From contig JAICQA010000044.1 of NCBI GenBank assembly GCA_025929595.1, positions 1 through 12,698 of the forward strand: a DNA stretch of 12,698 nucleotides. Direction: 5' to 3'. The translations under genes were made by a program, and so were the position numbers. This document shows positions 6,122 to 12,577 of this stretch, in pieces. Under the pieces are notes generated by a model. That model was given only the letters and a program-made list of their open reading frames with translations. It had not been told where the DNA came from and searched no databases. Every line of letters begins with the position of its first letter. Within the stretch, counting starts at the first letter, position 1. This DNA is from Xanthobacteraceae bacterium (GTDB taxonomy: Bacteria; Pseudomonadota; Alphaproteobacteria; Rhizobiales; Xanthobacteraceae).

Positions 6122-6189
6122 GCCCGGTCCTGCCCGGTCCGCCGGGCGGGGAAATGAATTAGGATCAATTGTCGCGCCGGGCGTCCGCC

Positions 6190-6218
6190 TTGCCGACGCC
6201 GCAACCCGCCGCTAGCTG
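6190..6218 (+). promoter_or_regulatory. Possible promoter of the GGDEF/EAL gene
   Basis: TTGCCG (6190-6195) and TAGCTG (within GCTAGCTG, 6211-6218) have 17-base spacing. The pair resembles the alphaproteobacterial housekeeping pattern (TTGACG ... GCTA). Transcription would start near 6224, about 36 nt before the TTG start codon. Weak, pattern-only evidence. Confidence 0.28.
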
Positions 6219-6259
6219 TTCCCGGAACGGCGCCCAGCGGGACGAGCCGGAGGATTGTT

Positions 6260-9148
6260 TTGCGTCTAAGTCGCCTCGCCGCGTTTCTGACGCTGGCTGC
6301 CGTCTGTCTCGGCCTCGCGCCCGCTTATGCGCTTGAGGCCGTGCAGGTACGGCAGGGCACGGCCGCGATCGATCTTCTACCCGCCGCCGAACGCCACCAG
6401 ACCGACACCGACCGCCTCCAGGTTTCGACCGCCCCCGGCTCCGACGGCATCGTGCGCCGCATCGAGGTTCGCGCCCGCGAGCCGCGTGGCGTCACGAACT
6501 GGGTCGTCTTCGCGCTCGCCAACAATTCCGATGAGCAGGTCGACCGCCTGATCGTCGCGCCGCACTACCAGATGGTCGACTCCGGCATTTTCTGGCCCGA
6601 CCTCGGCAGTGTCCGCATTGTTTCGATCACCCCGAGCCAGGGATTCCGCCCCGAGCAGCAGACGGCGACCGACGCCGACGTCTATCTCGTCACGCTCGAC
6701 CCGGGCACCACCGTCACGCTCGTGATCGAACTCGCGACGCAACACATCCCGCAACTCTATCTGTGGGAACCCGCCGCCTATACTGGCAAGGTCAACAGCT
6801 TCACGCTCTATAACGGCATCGTCATCGGCATCGCCGGCCTGCTCGCGATGTTCCTCACCATTCTGTTCGTGGTGAAGGGCTCGATCATGTTTCCGGCGGC
6901 CGCGGCACTCGCCTGGGCGGTGCTGGCCTATATCGGCATCGAGTTCAATTTCTGGACCAAGATTTTCGCGCTCTCGCCCGCGACCCAGCAGTTCGCACGC
7001 GCGTCGGGCGAAGCGATCCTGGCCGCGACGCTCATCGTCTTCCTCTTCGCCTATCTCAATCTCGGGCGCTGGAACGTACGCTACTCCCACGTCGCGGCGG
7101 GTTGGCTCGCATTTCTGGCGCTGCTCGTCATGGTGGCGCTCATCGACCCGCCAATAGCGGCCGGCATCGCGCGTCTGTCGCTGCTGGCGGTCGCGCTCGT
7201 CGGCTTCGGCCTCGTCGTCTATCTCTCGACCCACGGCTTCGACCGCGCGGTCCTGCTGATCCCGACCTGGTTCCTGCTCACCGTCTGGGTGCTTGCGACC
7301 GGCCTCACGGTCGCCGGCGTCTTCACGAACGACCTGGTCGCCCCGGCCCTGCTCGGCGGTCTTGAGCTGATCGTCATGCTCATCGGCTTCACCGTCATGC
7401 AGCACGCCTTCGCAGGCGCGGGCGCAGAAGGCATCGTCAACGACCTCGAACGCCGCGCGCTCGCGCTCACCGGCGCCAGCGACATCGTCTGGGACTGGGA
7501 CGTGGTACGCGACCAGATTTTCACCAGCCACGAAGCCGAACAGACCCTCGGCCTCAAGCGCGGCGTGCTGGAAACCGCCGCCGCCGGATGGGTCGAGTTT
7601 CTGCACAATGCCGACCGCGACCGCTTCAAGCTCGCGCTCGACAGCGTGCTGGAGCAGCGCCGCGGCCGCATCGTGCAGGAATTCCGCCTGCGCGCCGAAG
7701 ACGGCCACTATCTCTGGTTCAAGCTGCGCGCGCGGCCGGTGGTCGGCACCGACGGCGAAGTGCTGCGCGTCGTCGGCACGCTGACCGACATCACCGACAG
7801 CAAGATTGCCGAAGAGCGCCTGCTGCACGATGCCGTGCACGACAATCTCACTAGCCTGCCGAACCGCGAACTCTTCCTCGACCGCCTTGATGCCGCGATC
7901 GCACTCGGCAAGGCCGACGAGCAGTTGCGCCCGACGCTCATCATCATCGACCTCGACCGCTTCAAGCAGGTCAATTCGAGCGTCGGCATGGCGGTCGGCG
8001 ACTCGATCCTCCTCACTATCGCGCGCCGCCTGAGCCGCCTGCTCAAGCCGCAGGACACGCTCGCGCGTATCTCCGGCGACCAGTTCGGCATGATCCTGCT
8101 TTCGGAGCGCGAGCCGGAACGCATTACGGCCTTCGCCGACACGATCCGCCGCTCCTTGCGCGCACCCATCGGCTTCGGCGCGCGGCAGATTTTCCTCACC
8201 GCCTCCATCGGCCTCGTTCTCTATGACGGACAGAACCGCAATCGCGGCGAGCTGCTGAAGGATGCAGAGCTTGCGATGTATCACGCCAAGCAGCACGGCG
8301 CGGACCGCATTGAGGTCTTCAAGCCGACCATGCGCTCGGCCAAGATCGACGCGCTCACGCTCGAATCCGATCTGCGCCGCTCGATCGAGCGCGACGAAAT
8401 CGCAATCTACTACCAGCCGATCGTGCGTCTCGAGGACCGCGCGATCGCTGGCTTCGAAGCCCTGCTGCGCTGGAATCACCCGCGCCTCGGCCGCCTGGGA
8501 CCGTCCGAATTCATCCCGCTCGCCGAAGAAACCGGACTCATCGCCGATCTCGGCCGCTTCGTGCTCGAGCGCGCCGCGCGCCAGCTCGTCGCCTGGCAAC
8601 GCCTCGCCACCGGCCCGCGCCCGTTGTTCGTGAGCGTCAATGTTTCGTCCCGGCAATTGCTGCGACAAGACCTGATCCAGGAAATCAAGGCGGTGCTTTC
8701 GCGCAACCTGCTCGCGCCCGGCACACTCAAGTTGGAGCTCACCGAGTCGCTGGTAATGGAAAACCCCGAGCTCGCCGCACAGATGCTGACGCGCATCCGC
8801 GAGCTCGGCGCCGGCCTTTCGCTGGACGATTTCGGCACCGGCTACTCGTCGCTTGCCTACCTGCAGCGCTTCCCCTTCGACACCATCAAGATCGACCAGC
8901 AATTCGTGCGCGGATCGGGCCGCGGCGCACGCCCTGTCATCCTGCGCTCGATCATCGCGCTCGGCCATGACCTCGGCATGGAAGTGGTTGCTGAAGGCGC
9001 GGAGAACGACTCGGACGCGGTCGAGCTCTATCAACTCGGTTGCGAATTCGCGCAGGGCTATGCGTTTGGCGAGCCGATGACGGCCGACGAGGCCCGCCGT
9101 CTGATTTCGCCGGCCGAGCCGGCGCTTCGCCGCGCGCGCGCCAGTTAA
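6260..9148 (+). CDS. Seven-TM sensor with PAS, degenerate GGDEF and EAL domains (c-di-GMP phosphodiesterase)
   Basis: 962 aa: signal peptide (1-24, cut after AYA), periplasmic domain (about 25-178), seven membrane helices (about 183-383) in the 7TMR-DISM style, PAS/PAC (about 396-515), GGDEF (about 522-690) and EAL (about 700-950). The GGDEF signature is SGDQF (605-609), lacking the first Gly and the catalytic acidic residue, so cyclase activity is probably lost; GTP binding as an allosteric input remains possible. The EAL domain has all key blocks: EALLRW (733-738), NVSSRQ, ELTES (826-830), DDFGTGYSS (856-864), KID (877-879), AEG (911-913) and QGYAFGEP (932-939). It should hydrolyse c-di-GMP in response to a periplasmic or membrane signal. 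Start TTG 6260 is supported by GGAGGA (6249-6254) five bases upstream. It is convergent with yqgE. The ligand is unknown. Confidence 0.93.
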   Translation: MRLSRLAAFLTLAAVCLGLAPAYALEAVQVRQGTAAIDLLPAAERHQTDTDRLQVSTAPGSDGIVRRIEVRAREPRGVTNWVVFALANNSDEQVDRLIVAPHYQMVDSGIFWPDLGSVRIVSITPSQGFRPEQQTATDADVYLVTLDPGTTVTLVIELATQHIPQLYLWEPAAYTGKVNSFTLYNGIVIGIAGLLAMFLTILFVVKGSIMFPAAAALAWAVLAYIGIEFNFWTKIFALSPATQQFARASGEAILAATLIVFLFAYLNLGRWNVRYSHVAAGWLAFLALLVMVALIDPPIAAGIARLSLLAVALVGFGLVVYLSTHGFDRAVLLIPTWFLLTVWVLATGLTVAGVFTNDLVAPALLGGLELIVMLIGFTVMQHAFAGAGAEGIVNDLERRALALTGASDIVWDWDVVRDQIFTSHEAEQTLGLKRGVLETAAAGWVEFLHNADRDRFKLALDSVLEQRRGRIVQEFRLRAEDGHYLWFKLRARPVVGTDGEVLRVVGTLTDITDSKIAEERLLHDAVHDNLTSLPNRELFLDRLDAAIALGKADEQLRPTLIIIDLDRFKQVNSSVGMAVGDSILLTIARRLSRLLKPQDTLARISGDQFGMILLSEREPERITAFADTIRRSLRAPIGFGARQIFLTASIGLVLYDGQNRNRGELLKDAELAMYHAKQHGADRIEVFKPTMRSAKIDALTLESDLRRSIERDEIAIYYQPIVRLEDRAIAGFEALLRWNHPRLGRLGPSEFIPLAEETGLIADLGRFVLERAARQLVAWQRLATGPRPLFVSVNVSSRQLLRQDLIQEIKAVLSRNLLAPGTLKLELTESLVMENPELAAQMLTRIRELGAGLSLDDFGTGYSSLAYLQRFPFDTIKIDQQFVRGSGRGARPVILRSIIALGHDLGMEVVAEGAENDSDAVELYQLGCEFAQGYAFGEPMTADEARRLISPAEPALRRARAS

Positions 9149-9762
9149 GCGCGCCCCGACTCCGACGACAGCTTCGCGGGATCGATCCCGATCTTCTGCA
9201 GGGCGAGCGAATATTTGCTGTCCGCGTCGCGCCCGAAGATCAGATCGGGGTCCGCTTCGCAGTTGAGCCAGCCGTTGGCGTGGATTTCGCTCTCGAGCTG
9301 GCCCGGCGCCCAGCCGGCATAGCCAAGCGCCAGCACCGCGCTTTCCGGCCCCTGCCCGTTCGCAATCGCTTTCAGGATGTCGAGCGTGGCGGTGAGGCAG
9401 ATGCCGTCGTCGATCGGCAGGGTCGAATTCTCGATGAAGAAGTCGGCCGAATGCAGCACAAAGCCCCGGCCCGTCTCCACCGGCCCGCCCTTGAGCACGC
9501 GCACCGTGTCGGCACGCGGTGGAATCTGGATCAGGTTGGCTGACGGCACGACATCGAGCTGCACGAGCAGGTCGCGGAACTTGATGTTCTGCGCCGGCTG
9601 ATTGACGACGATCCCCATCGCCCCTTCGTCGGAATGGGCGCAGATGTAGATGACGCTGCGGGCGAAACGTTCGTCGCGGATGGTCGGCATGGCGACCAGA
9701 ACCTGGCCGTCGAGGTACCCCGGCCGCCGGTCGGTCTCCTGCGAGGTGCCGCCGATCTTCAT
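9145..9762 (-). CDS. yqgE: YqgE/AlgH family protein
   Basis: A 205-residue member of the YqgE/AlgH (UPF0301, DUF179) family. It has the typical N-terminus GYLDGQVLVAMPTIRDERFARSVIYICAHSDEGAMGIVVNQP, then VLKGGPVETGRGFVLHS, and the C-terminal ALGYAGWAPGQLESEIHANGWL. The family is a compact cytoplasmic fold with no established biochemical activity; AlgH was named from alginate regulation in Pseudomonas. No Shine-Dalgarno is visible before ATG 9762, but conservation of the following residues supports it. The gene is convergent with the EAL gene, sharing the TTAA at 9145-9148 for both stops, and divergent from the DsbD-like gene. The family call is secure, the function is not known. Confidence 0.95.
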   Translation of the reverse strand: MKIGGTSQETDRRPGYLDGQVLVAMPTIRDERFARSVIYICAHSDEGAMGIVVNQPAQNIKFRDLLVQLDVVPSANLIQIPPRADTVRVLKGGPVETGRGFVLHSADFFIENSTLPIDDGICLTATLDILKAIANGQGPESAVLALGYAGWAPGQLESEIHANGWLNCEADPDLIFGRDADSKYSLALQKIGIDPAKLSSESGRA

Positions 9763-9869
9763 CGCGAAAGTGTAACCCGGTCGGGCGATGTTGCAAAATC
9801 GGGCCGGAACGCGGCAAGCATCACGCGAACGTAATTGGGTAGGCGATGCCCGTCAGACTAGGTGAAAGC

Positions 9870-10700
9870 ATGAATTCTCTCGTCCGAGCCATTGCAGGCG
9901 TGCTTGGTTTCGCCGCCCTCCTCGCCGCCGGCGTGAGTGCGTGGGCCGGCGAATCAAGATGGAGCGATGCGGGTAAAGCAAAGGTGCGCCTGATCGCAGC
10001 GGGCGCCGCTGCGCCCACCGATCCGATTCGCGCGGGTGTGGAGATCCGGCTCGAACACGGCTGGCACACCTATTGGCGTTACGCCGGCGATGCCGGAATT
10101 CCGCCGCGCTTCGACTGGTCGCGCTCCACGAACCTCGCCAACGCGGAAATTCTCTGGCCCGCCCCGCAGCGCATTGCACTGGAGGACGGCATTGAATCCA
10201 TTGGCTACAAGGACTCCGTCCTGTTGCCAGTGCACCTCACGCCGCGCGATCCCGCCAAGCCGGTCGGCCTGCGTCTGCGGGTCGACTTCGGTATCTGCGA
10301 AAAGATTTGCATTCCGGCGTCGGCCGAAGCGGCACTCGATATCGCGCCCGGCGCCAGCCTATCGCCTCCTTTGCTGGACCGCGCCGAGGCGCAGCTCCCG
10401 GTGAAATCCGAAATCGGAACCGGCGGTCAGCCCCGCATTGCCGCGGTGGCGCTTCAACGCAGCGGCACGGCCGTCACGGTCGATGTCGACGTTCCGGCCG
10501 GCAAGTCTGTCGATCTCTTTGCAGAGGACCCGGCCAACGGCTGGTCGCCGCCTTTGCCAAAACGCAAGTCGTACAAGGATGGCCGCGCCCGCTTCGTCAT
10601 CGCTCTCGGTGAGCGGGGCACAATCCCACCCGTCAAGAATCTACGACTGACATTGGTATCGGGCGAAGAAAGTATCGAGGTCGTGGCGCCGCTCGACTAA
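9870..10700 (+). CDS. Secreted DsbD N-terminal-domain-like protein
   Basis: 276 aa with a signal peptide (MNSLVRAIAG...SAWA, cut near residue 26) and a periplasmic immunoglobulin-like domain of the DsbD-alpha (DsbD_N) type. Landmarks are EHGWHTYWRYAGDAGIPPRFDW, WPAPQRI, GYKDSVLLPVHL and FGICEKICIPA, with a Cys pair (C143 and C147) in CxxxC spacing. In full DsbD/ScsB this domain receives electrons from the membrane domain and passes them to periplasmic partners. Here the membrane and thioredoxin domains are missing, so this is a stand-alone protein needing a partner elsewhere. Start: ATG 9870 has AGGTGA five bases before it; ATG 9846 would spoil the signal peptide. The peroxiredoxin gene follows after 58 bp on the same strand, probably co-transcribed. 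Confidence 0.87.
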   Translation: MNSLVRAIAGVLGFAALLAAGVSAWAGESRWSDAGKAKVRLIAAGAAAPTDPIRAGVEIRLEHGWHTYWRYAGDAGIPPRFDWSRSTNLANAEILWPAPQRIALEDGIESIGYKDSVLLPVHLTPRDPAKPVGLRLRVDFGICEKICIPASAEAALDIAPGASLSPPLLDRAEAQLPVKSEIGTGGQPRIAAVALQRSGTAVTVDVDVPAGKSVDLFAEDPANGWSPPLPKRKSYKDGRARFVIALGERGTIPPVKNLRLTLVSGEESIEVVAPLD

Positions 10701-10728
10701 ATCCGGCGTCCCGCTAGGATGGAACTTC

Positions 10729-10744
10729 GCCCCGCCGTCGGGGC
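10729..10744 (+). other. Short hairpin between the DsbD-like and peroxiredoxin genes
   Basis: GCCCCG (10729-10734), loop CCGT, CGGGGC (10739-10744). The stem ends 14 bases before the peroxiredoxin ATG, just upstream of GGGGTGACGAG. There is no T-run, so it is not a standard terminator; it may mark a processing or translational-control point between the two genes. Confidence 0.45.
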
Positions 10745-10758
10745 ATTGGGGTGACGAG

Positions 10759-11247
10759 ATGATCAAGGTTGGCGACAGGCTTCCCGGAGCGACTTTCCGC
10801 ACCATCCAGGATGGGAAGATGGTGCCGCAAACCACCGATGAAATCTTCAAGGGAAAGCGCGTGGTGCTCGTCGGCGTACCAGGCGCGTTCACGCCGACCT
10901 GCCACAAGAACCATGTTCCGGGTTATGTGAAACAGGCCGCTGAAATCCGCGCAAAGAATGTGGATACGATTGCCGTGACGGCGGTGAACGATCACTGGGT
11001 AATGCACAACTGGTCCGAGGTGCTCGGCAGCGGTCCCTCCAACAACGTGCTGTTTCTCGCCGACAATAATGCCGACTTCGCCAAGGCAGCCGGCCTTGAA
11101 TTCGACGCCACGAGCGGATTGGGCGGCCTGCGCTCGCGCCGATATTCGATGCTCGTCGAAGACGGCGTCGTAAAGGTGCTCAACTTGGAGCCCGAAGCCG
11201 GCAAGGCCGAGGTCACAAGCGCCGACAATCTTATCAAGGCGCTCTAA
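10759..11247 (+). CDS. Prx5-type peroxiredoxin (single cysteine)
   Basis: A 162-residue thiol peroxidase of the AhpC/TSA Prx5 subgroup that reduces hydrogen peroxide and organic hydroperoxides. The active site is PGAFTPTC (41-48) with peroxidatic Cys48 and conserved Thr45 and Pro41. The catalytic Arg lies in the GLRSRRYSML segment (about R127/R128). Cys48 is the only cysteine, so there is no internal resolving Cys; regeneration must use an outside thiol such as glutathione/glutaredoxin, as in other single-Cys bacterial Prx5 enzymes. No signal peptide, so it is cytoplasmic. GGGGTGACGAG precedes the ATG. It is likely in an operon with the DsbD-like gene and is convergent with the YdcH gene after 44 bp. 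Confidence 0.95.
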   Translation: MIKVGDRLPGATFRTIQDGKMVPQTTDEIFKGKRVVLVGVPGAFTPTCHKNHVPGYVKQAAEIRAKNVDTIAVTAVNDHWVMHNWSEVLGSGPSNNVLFLADNNADFAKAAGLEFDATSGLGGLRSRRYSMLVEDGVVKVLNLEPEAGKAEVTSADNLIKAL

Positions 11248-11291
11248 CCTAGCTTAGATTTCCTTCGCGGGGACGAGCGGTCAAACTCGTG

Positions 11292-11498
11292 TCACGCAAT
11301 GATATCCGGGAACAACTGATCGTCGATCCGCGTGATGCGGTCGCGCAACTGCAGTTTGCGCTTCTTCAGTCGCTGAACCTGCAGACGGTCATAGGTCGAC
11401 GCGGCCAGCAATGCCTCGATCGCCGTGTCGAGGTCGCGGTGTTCCTGCTTGAGCCGCTCGAGTTCGGCCAATAGTTCCCGTTTTTCCTCAGCGTTCAT
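11292..11498 (-). CDS. YdcH/DUF465 family small coiled-coil protein (copy 1)
   Basis: A 68-residue protein of the YdcH (DUF465) family. It is one long heptad-patterned helical hairpin: LLAELERLKQEHRDLDTAIEALLAAS, then a turn, then LQVQRLKKRKLQLRDRITRIDDQL. The LKKRKLQLRDRI block is the family signature. The function is unknown. The ATG at 11498 follows a GC-rich leader with only a weak GGCGGG ribosome site. A nested inverted repeat begins 14 bases upstream. It is divergent from a second, shorter family member (11691-11873) with which it aligns along its whole length, indicating an ancient tandem or inverted duplication. Confidence 0.9.
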   Translation of the reverse strand: MNAEEKRELLAELERLKQEHRDLDTAIEALLAASTYDRLQVQRLKKRKLQLRDRITRIDDQLFPDIIA

Positions 11499-11511
11499 TG
11501 CCCGCCGTCAT

Positions 11512-11562
11512 GCCGCAGGCCATGCGGCCTTCGGCGAAGTATCGCGCCGGCGCTGCATGGCC
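11512..11562. repeat. Nested inverted repeat in the divergent YdcH intergenic region
   Basis: Outer arms 11518-11528 and 11552-11562 (core GGCCATGC / GCATGGCC, extended by GGC / GCC with one G-T pair) enclose CTTC-GGC-GAAG (11529-11539). An alternative hairpin GCCGCA-GGCCA-TGCGGC (11512-11528) competes with the outer stem. It lies in the leader side of the minus-strand YdcH gene. It could be an operator, a leader-RNA switch or a short palindromic element; no similar copy occurs elsewhere in the window. Confidence 0.5.
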
Positions 11563-11690
11563 GCAAGCAAGCCATTTTGCCGCCGCAGCCGCAGTGGATT
11601 ATTGCGCCGCAGCAGCAGGGCTTGATCGACTTGCTGCGCGTACCATGTCACTATGACTGCATCGTAGCTGAGCAAGGGAGAGATGCACCC

Positions 11691-11873
11691 ATGAGCAGGC
11701 TACCTGAGCTGGCCAGCCTCGAGCACCAGCACGCGGCACTCGAACAGGAAATCGAGGCCGCAACCGCCCGACACGATCCCGATCTCAAAATCACCGAATT
11801 GAAACGACGCAAACTCCATCTCAAGGACGAGATGGAGCGGTTGCGTCATACCGAACAAGCCAGCGTGCACTGA
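11691..11873 (+). CDS. YdcH/DUF465 family small coiled-coil protein (copy 2)
   Basis: A 60-residue protein starting at ATG 11691 (MSRLPELASLEHQHAALEQEIEAA...). It has the family's second helix ITELKRRKLHLKDEMERL, closely matching LKKRKLQLRDRI of the divergent neighbour. AGGGAG about ten bases upstream supports this start; the frame is open back to 11577 but that stretch (MPPQPQWIIAPQQQ...) resembles no family member and crosses the intergenic region. It should form a helical hairpin or dimeric coiled coil. The function is unknown. Confidence 0.88.
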   Translation: MSRLPELASLEHQHAALEQEIEAATARHDPDLKITELKRRKLHLKDEMERLRHTEQASVH

Positions 11874-11895
11874 GTCTTCGCTCAGCGCTGAGAAT

Positions 11896-11957
11896 GCCGC
11901 TGCCGGCGCGACCGCTTTAATCGAAAGCGGCGCATGCCGGAGGGCGGCGTTTTCGTT
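11896..11957 (+). terminator. Probable terminator or long hairpin after YdcH copy 2
   Basis: A three-tier stem: GCCGC/GCGGC (11896-11900 with 11944-11948), CCGG/CCGG (11903-11906 with 11937-11940) and the perfect inner CCGCTTT-AATCG-AAAGCGG (11912-11930). It is followed by TTTTCGTTT (11950-11958). A 12-bp palindrome CTCAGCGCTGAG (11881-11892) lies just ahead, right after the stop codon. The T-run is interrupted, so strength is uncertain. Confidence 0.45.
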
Positions 11958-12048
11958 TGCGCATTCACCAGCGAGATCGGCCACGGGTCGCGCGCGTCTG
12001 GATTAACCTGAATCCTTCAGCCTAACTGTTTTGATTAAAAGCGGACTT

Positions 12049-12077
12049 TCGACAACAGCGATTCGAACTTTGATAAC
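12049..12077 (+). promoter_or_regulatory. Predicted promoter of the small secreted protein gene
   Basis: The gene-free stretch 11874-12209 holds, in order, the hairpin above, an AT-richer zone (12002-12077), this promoter and a structured leader. TCGACA (12049-12054) and GATAAC (12072-12077) are exactly 17 bases apart and match the sigma-70 consensus at five and four of six positions. Transcription would begin near 12084, giving a leader of about 125 nt before the ATG at 12210. A lone TTAACC CtrA half-site at 12003-12008 lies upstream but has no partner half. Confidence 0.42.
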
Positions 12078-12148
12078 TGGATCAGGCCTGTGAGACGAGG
12101 CCGGTCGCGACAGATCGTGCGCGGCGAACTATCCGGAGCATCGACTTC

Positions 12149-12204
12149 ACCTCACTCGGCGCCGCGGGGGCATCCGCACCTTCGGCCTTACGTAACAGTG
12201 AGGT
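12149..12204 (+). promoter_or_regulatory. Leader hairpin that would mask the Shine-Dalgarno
   Basis: ACCTCACT (12149-12156) is the exact reverse complement of AGTGAGGT (12197-12204), which contains the GAGG ribosome site six bases before ATG 12210. The 40 bases between can form inner helices (GCCG/CGGC, and GCGG with CCGC). Folding would hide the ribosome site, so translation may depend on temperature, a ligand or another RNA. Pairing is seen in the sequence; regulation is inferred. Confidence 0.42.
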
Positions 12205-12209
12205 TAGTC

Positions 12210-12509
12210 ATGCGTATCAAATCCAAGATCGTTGCGACCGCGTTAGCGGCCGCGCTGGCGACGACAGCAATCGCCACACCCTCTCACGCTTACATCTGGT
12301 GTGCACCGAAGACTCCGCCGGCGGTGCATTCGGGCGGCGGCGCGCCCGTATGGGCGCTCGGCTGCATCTTCGCTTCGGCCTTCGGCCTCATCACGGCAGC
12401 GCTCGCCAAGAAGGAAGGCGAACTGACCATCCAGCAGGCACAGCTCATCGCCTTCACCTGTGGCGTCGGCACCTTCGCCGTCCTGGCGAGCCTGCGGCAG
12501 CGCGGTTGA
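12210..12509 (+). CDS. Small secreted or membrane protein of unknown function
   Basis: 99 aa. Signal peptide MRIKSKIVATALAAALATTAIATPSHA (cut after residue 27), then a short mature start YIWCAPKTPPAVHSGGGAP. A first hydrophobic segment follows (VWALGCIFASAFGLITAALA, about 46-66), then a charged loop KKEGELTIQQAQ and a second hydrophobic segment (LIAFTCGVGTFAVLASL, about 79-95), ending RQRG. It is probably a small two-helix inner-membrane protein. Three Cys are present, one after the signal and one in each helix. GAGG six bases before ATG 12210 sets this start; the frame extends upstream to 12090 but that part looks non-coding. I do not recognise the family. It is followed by a strong terminator. 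Confidence 0.78.
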   Translation: MRIKSKIVATALAAALATTAIATPSHAYIWCAPKTPPAVHSGGGAPVWALGCIFASAFGLITAALAKKEGELTIQQAQLIAFTCGVGTFAVLASLRQRG

Positions 12510-12528
12510 TCACTTCACAAAAAAAGCA

Positions 12529-12554
12529 AAAAGCCCGGCGCAAGCCGGGCTTTT
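12529..12554. terminator. Rho-independent terminator between the small protein gene and the cold-shock gene
   Basis: AAAAGCCCGGC (12529-12539), loop GCAA, GCCGGGCTTTT (12544-12554). The 11-bp stem has A-runs on the left and a T-run on the right, so it can serve both converging genes. Confidence 0.92.
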
Positions 12555-12577
12555 CGTTTTGTAAGGCGTCCGAACGC

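Noticed and set aside
6132..6147. Hairpin GCCCGG-TCCG-CCGGGC after the quinone oxidoreductase, considered as a terminator.
   Set aside because: Followed by GGGGAAATGAATT with no T-run on the plus strand; may be structure only.
6377..9817. Very long open frame (about 1,146 codons) on the minus strand opposite the GGDEF/EAL gene.
   Set aside because: The translation is Arg/Asp/Glu/Gly-rich low-complexity sequence with no domain, and runs antisense to a gene with complete recognisable domains and through yqgE in another frame; a typical result of high GC codon bias.
10721..10750. GGAAC at 10721 considered as the -35 of an EcfG general-stress promoter for the peroxiredoxin.
   Set aside because: No CGTT at 16-17 bases downstream; the interval is taken up by the GC hairpin.
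11577..11690. N-terminal extension of YdcH copy 2.
   Set aside because: Family members are about 60-70 aa and begin near the heptads; AGGGAG upstream of ATG 11691 decides the start.
12003..12008. TTAACC half-site considered as a second CtrA site.
   Set aside because: No TTAA at the required 7-base spacing; a lone half-site is expected by chance in this AT-richer patch.
12149..12204. Considered a ROSE-type or fourU RNA thermometer.
   Set aside because: Lacks the U-rich or bulged pairing to the ribosome site that defines those classes; the helix is fully Watson-Crick, so only a general masking hairpin is claimed.
12090..12209. N-terminal extension of the small secreted protein gene by 40 codons.
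   Set aside because: It would bury the signal peptide; the strong GAGG site fits ATG 12210 and the extension matches the structured leader instead.
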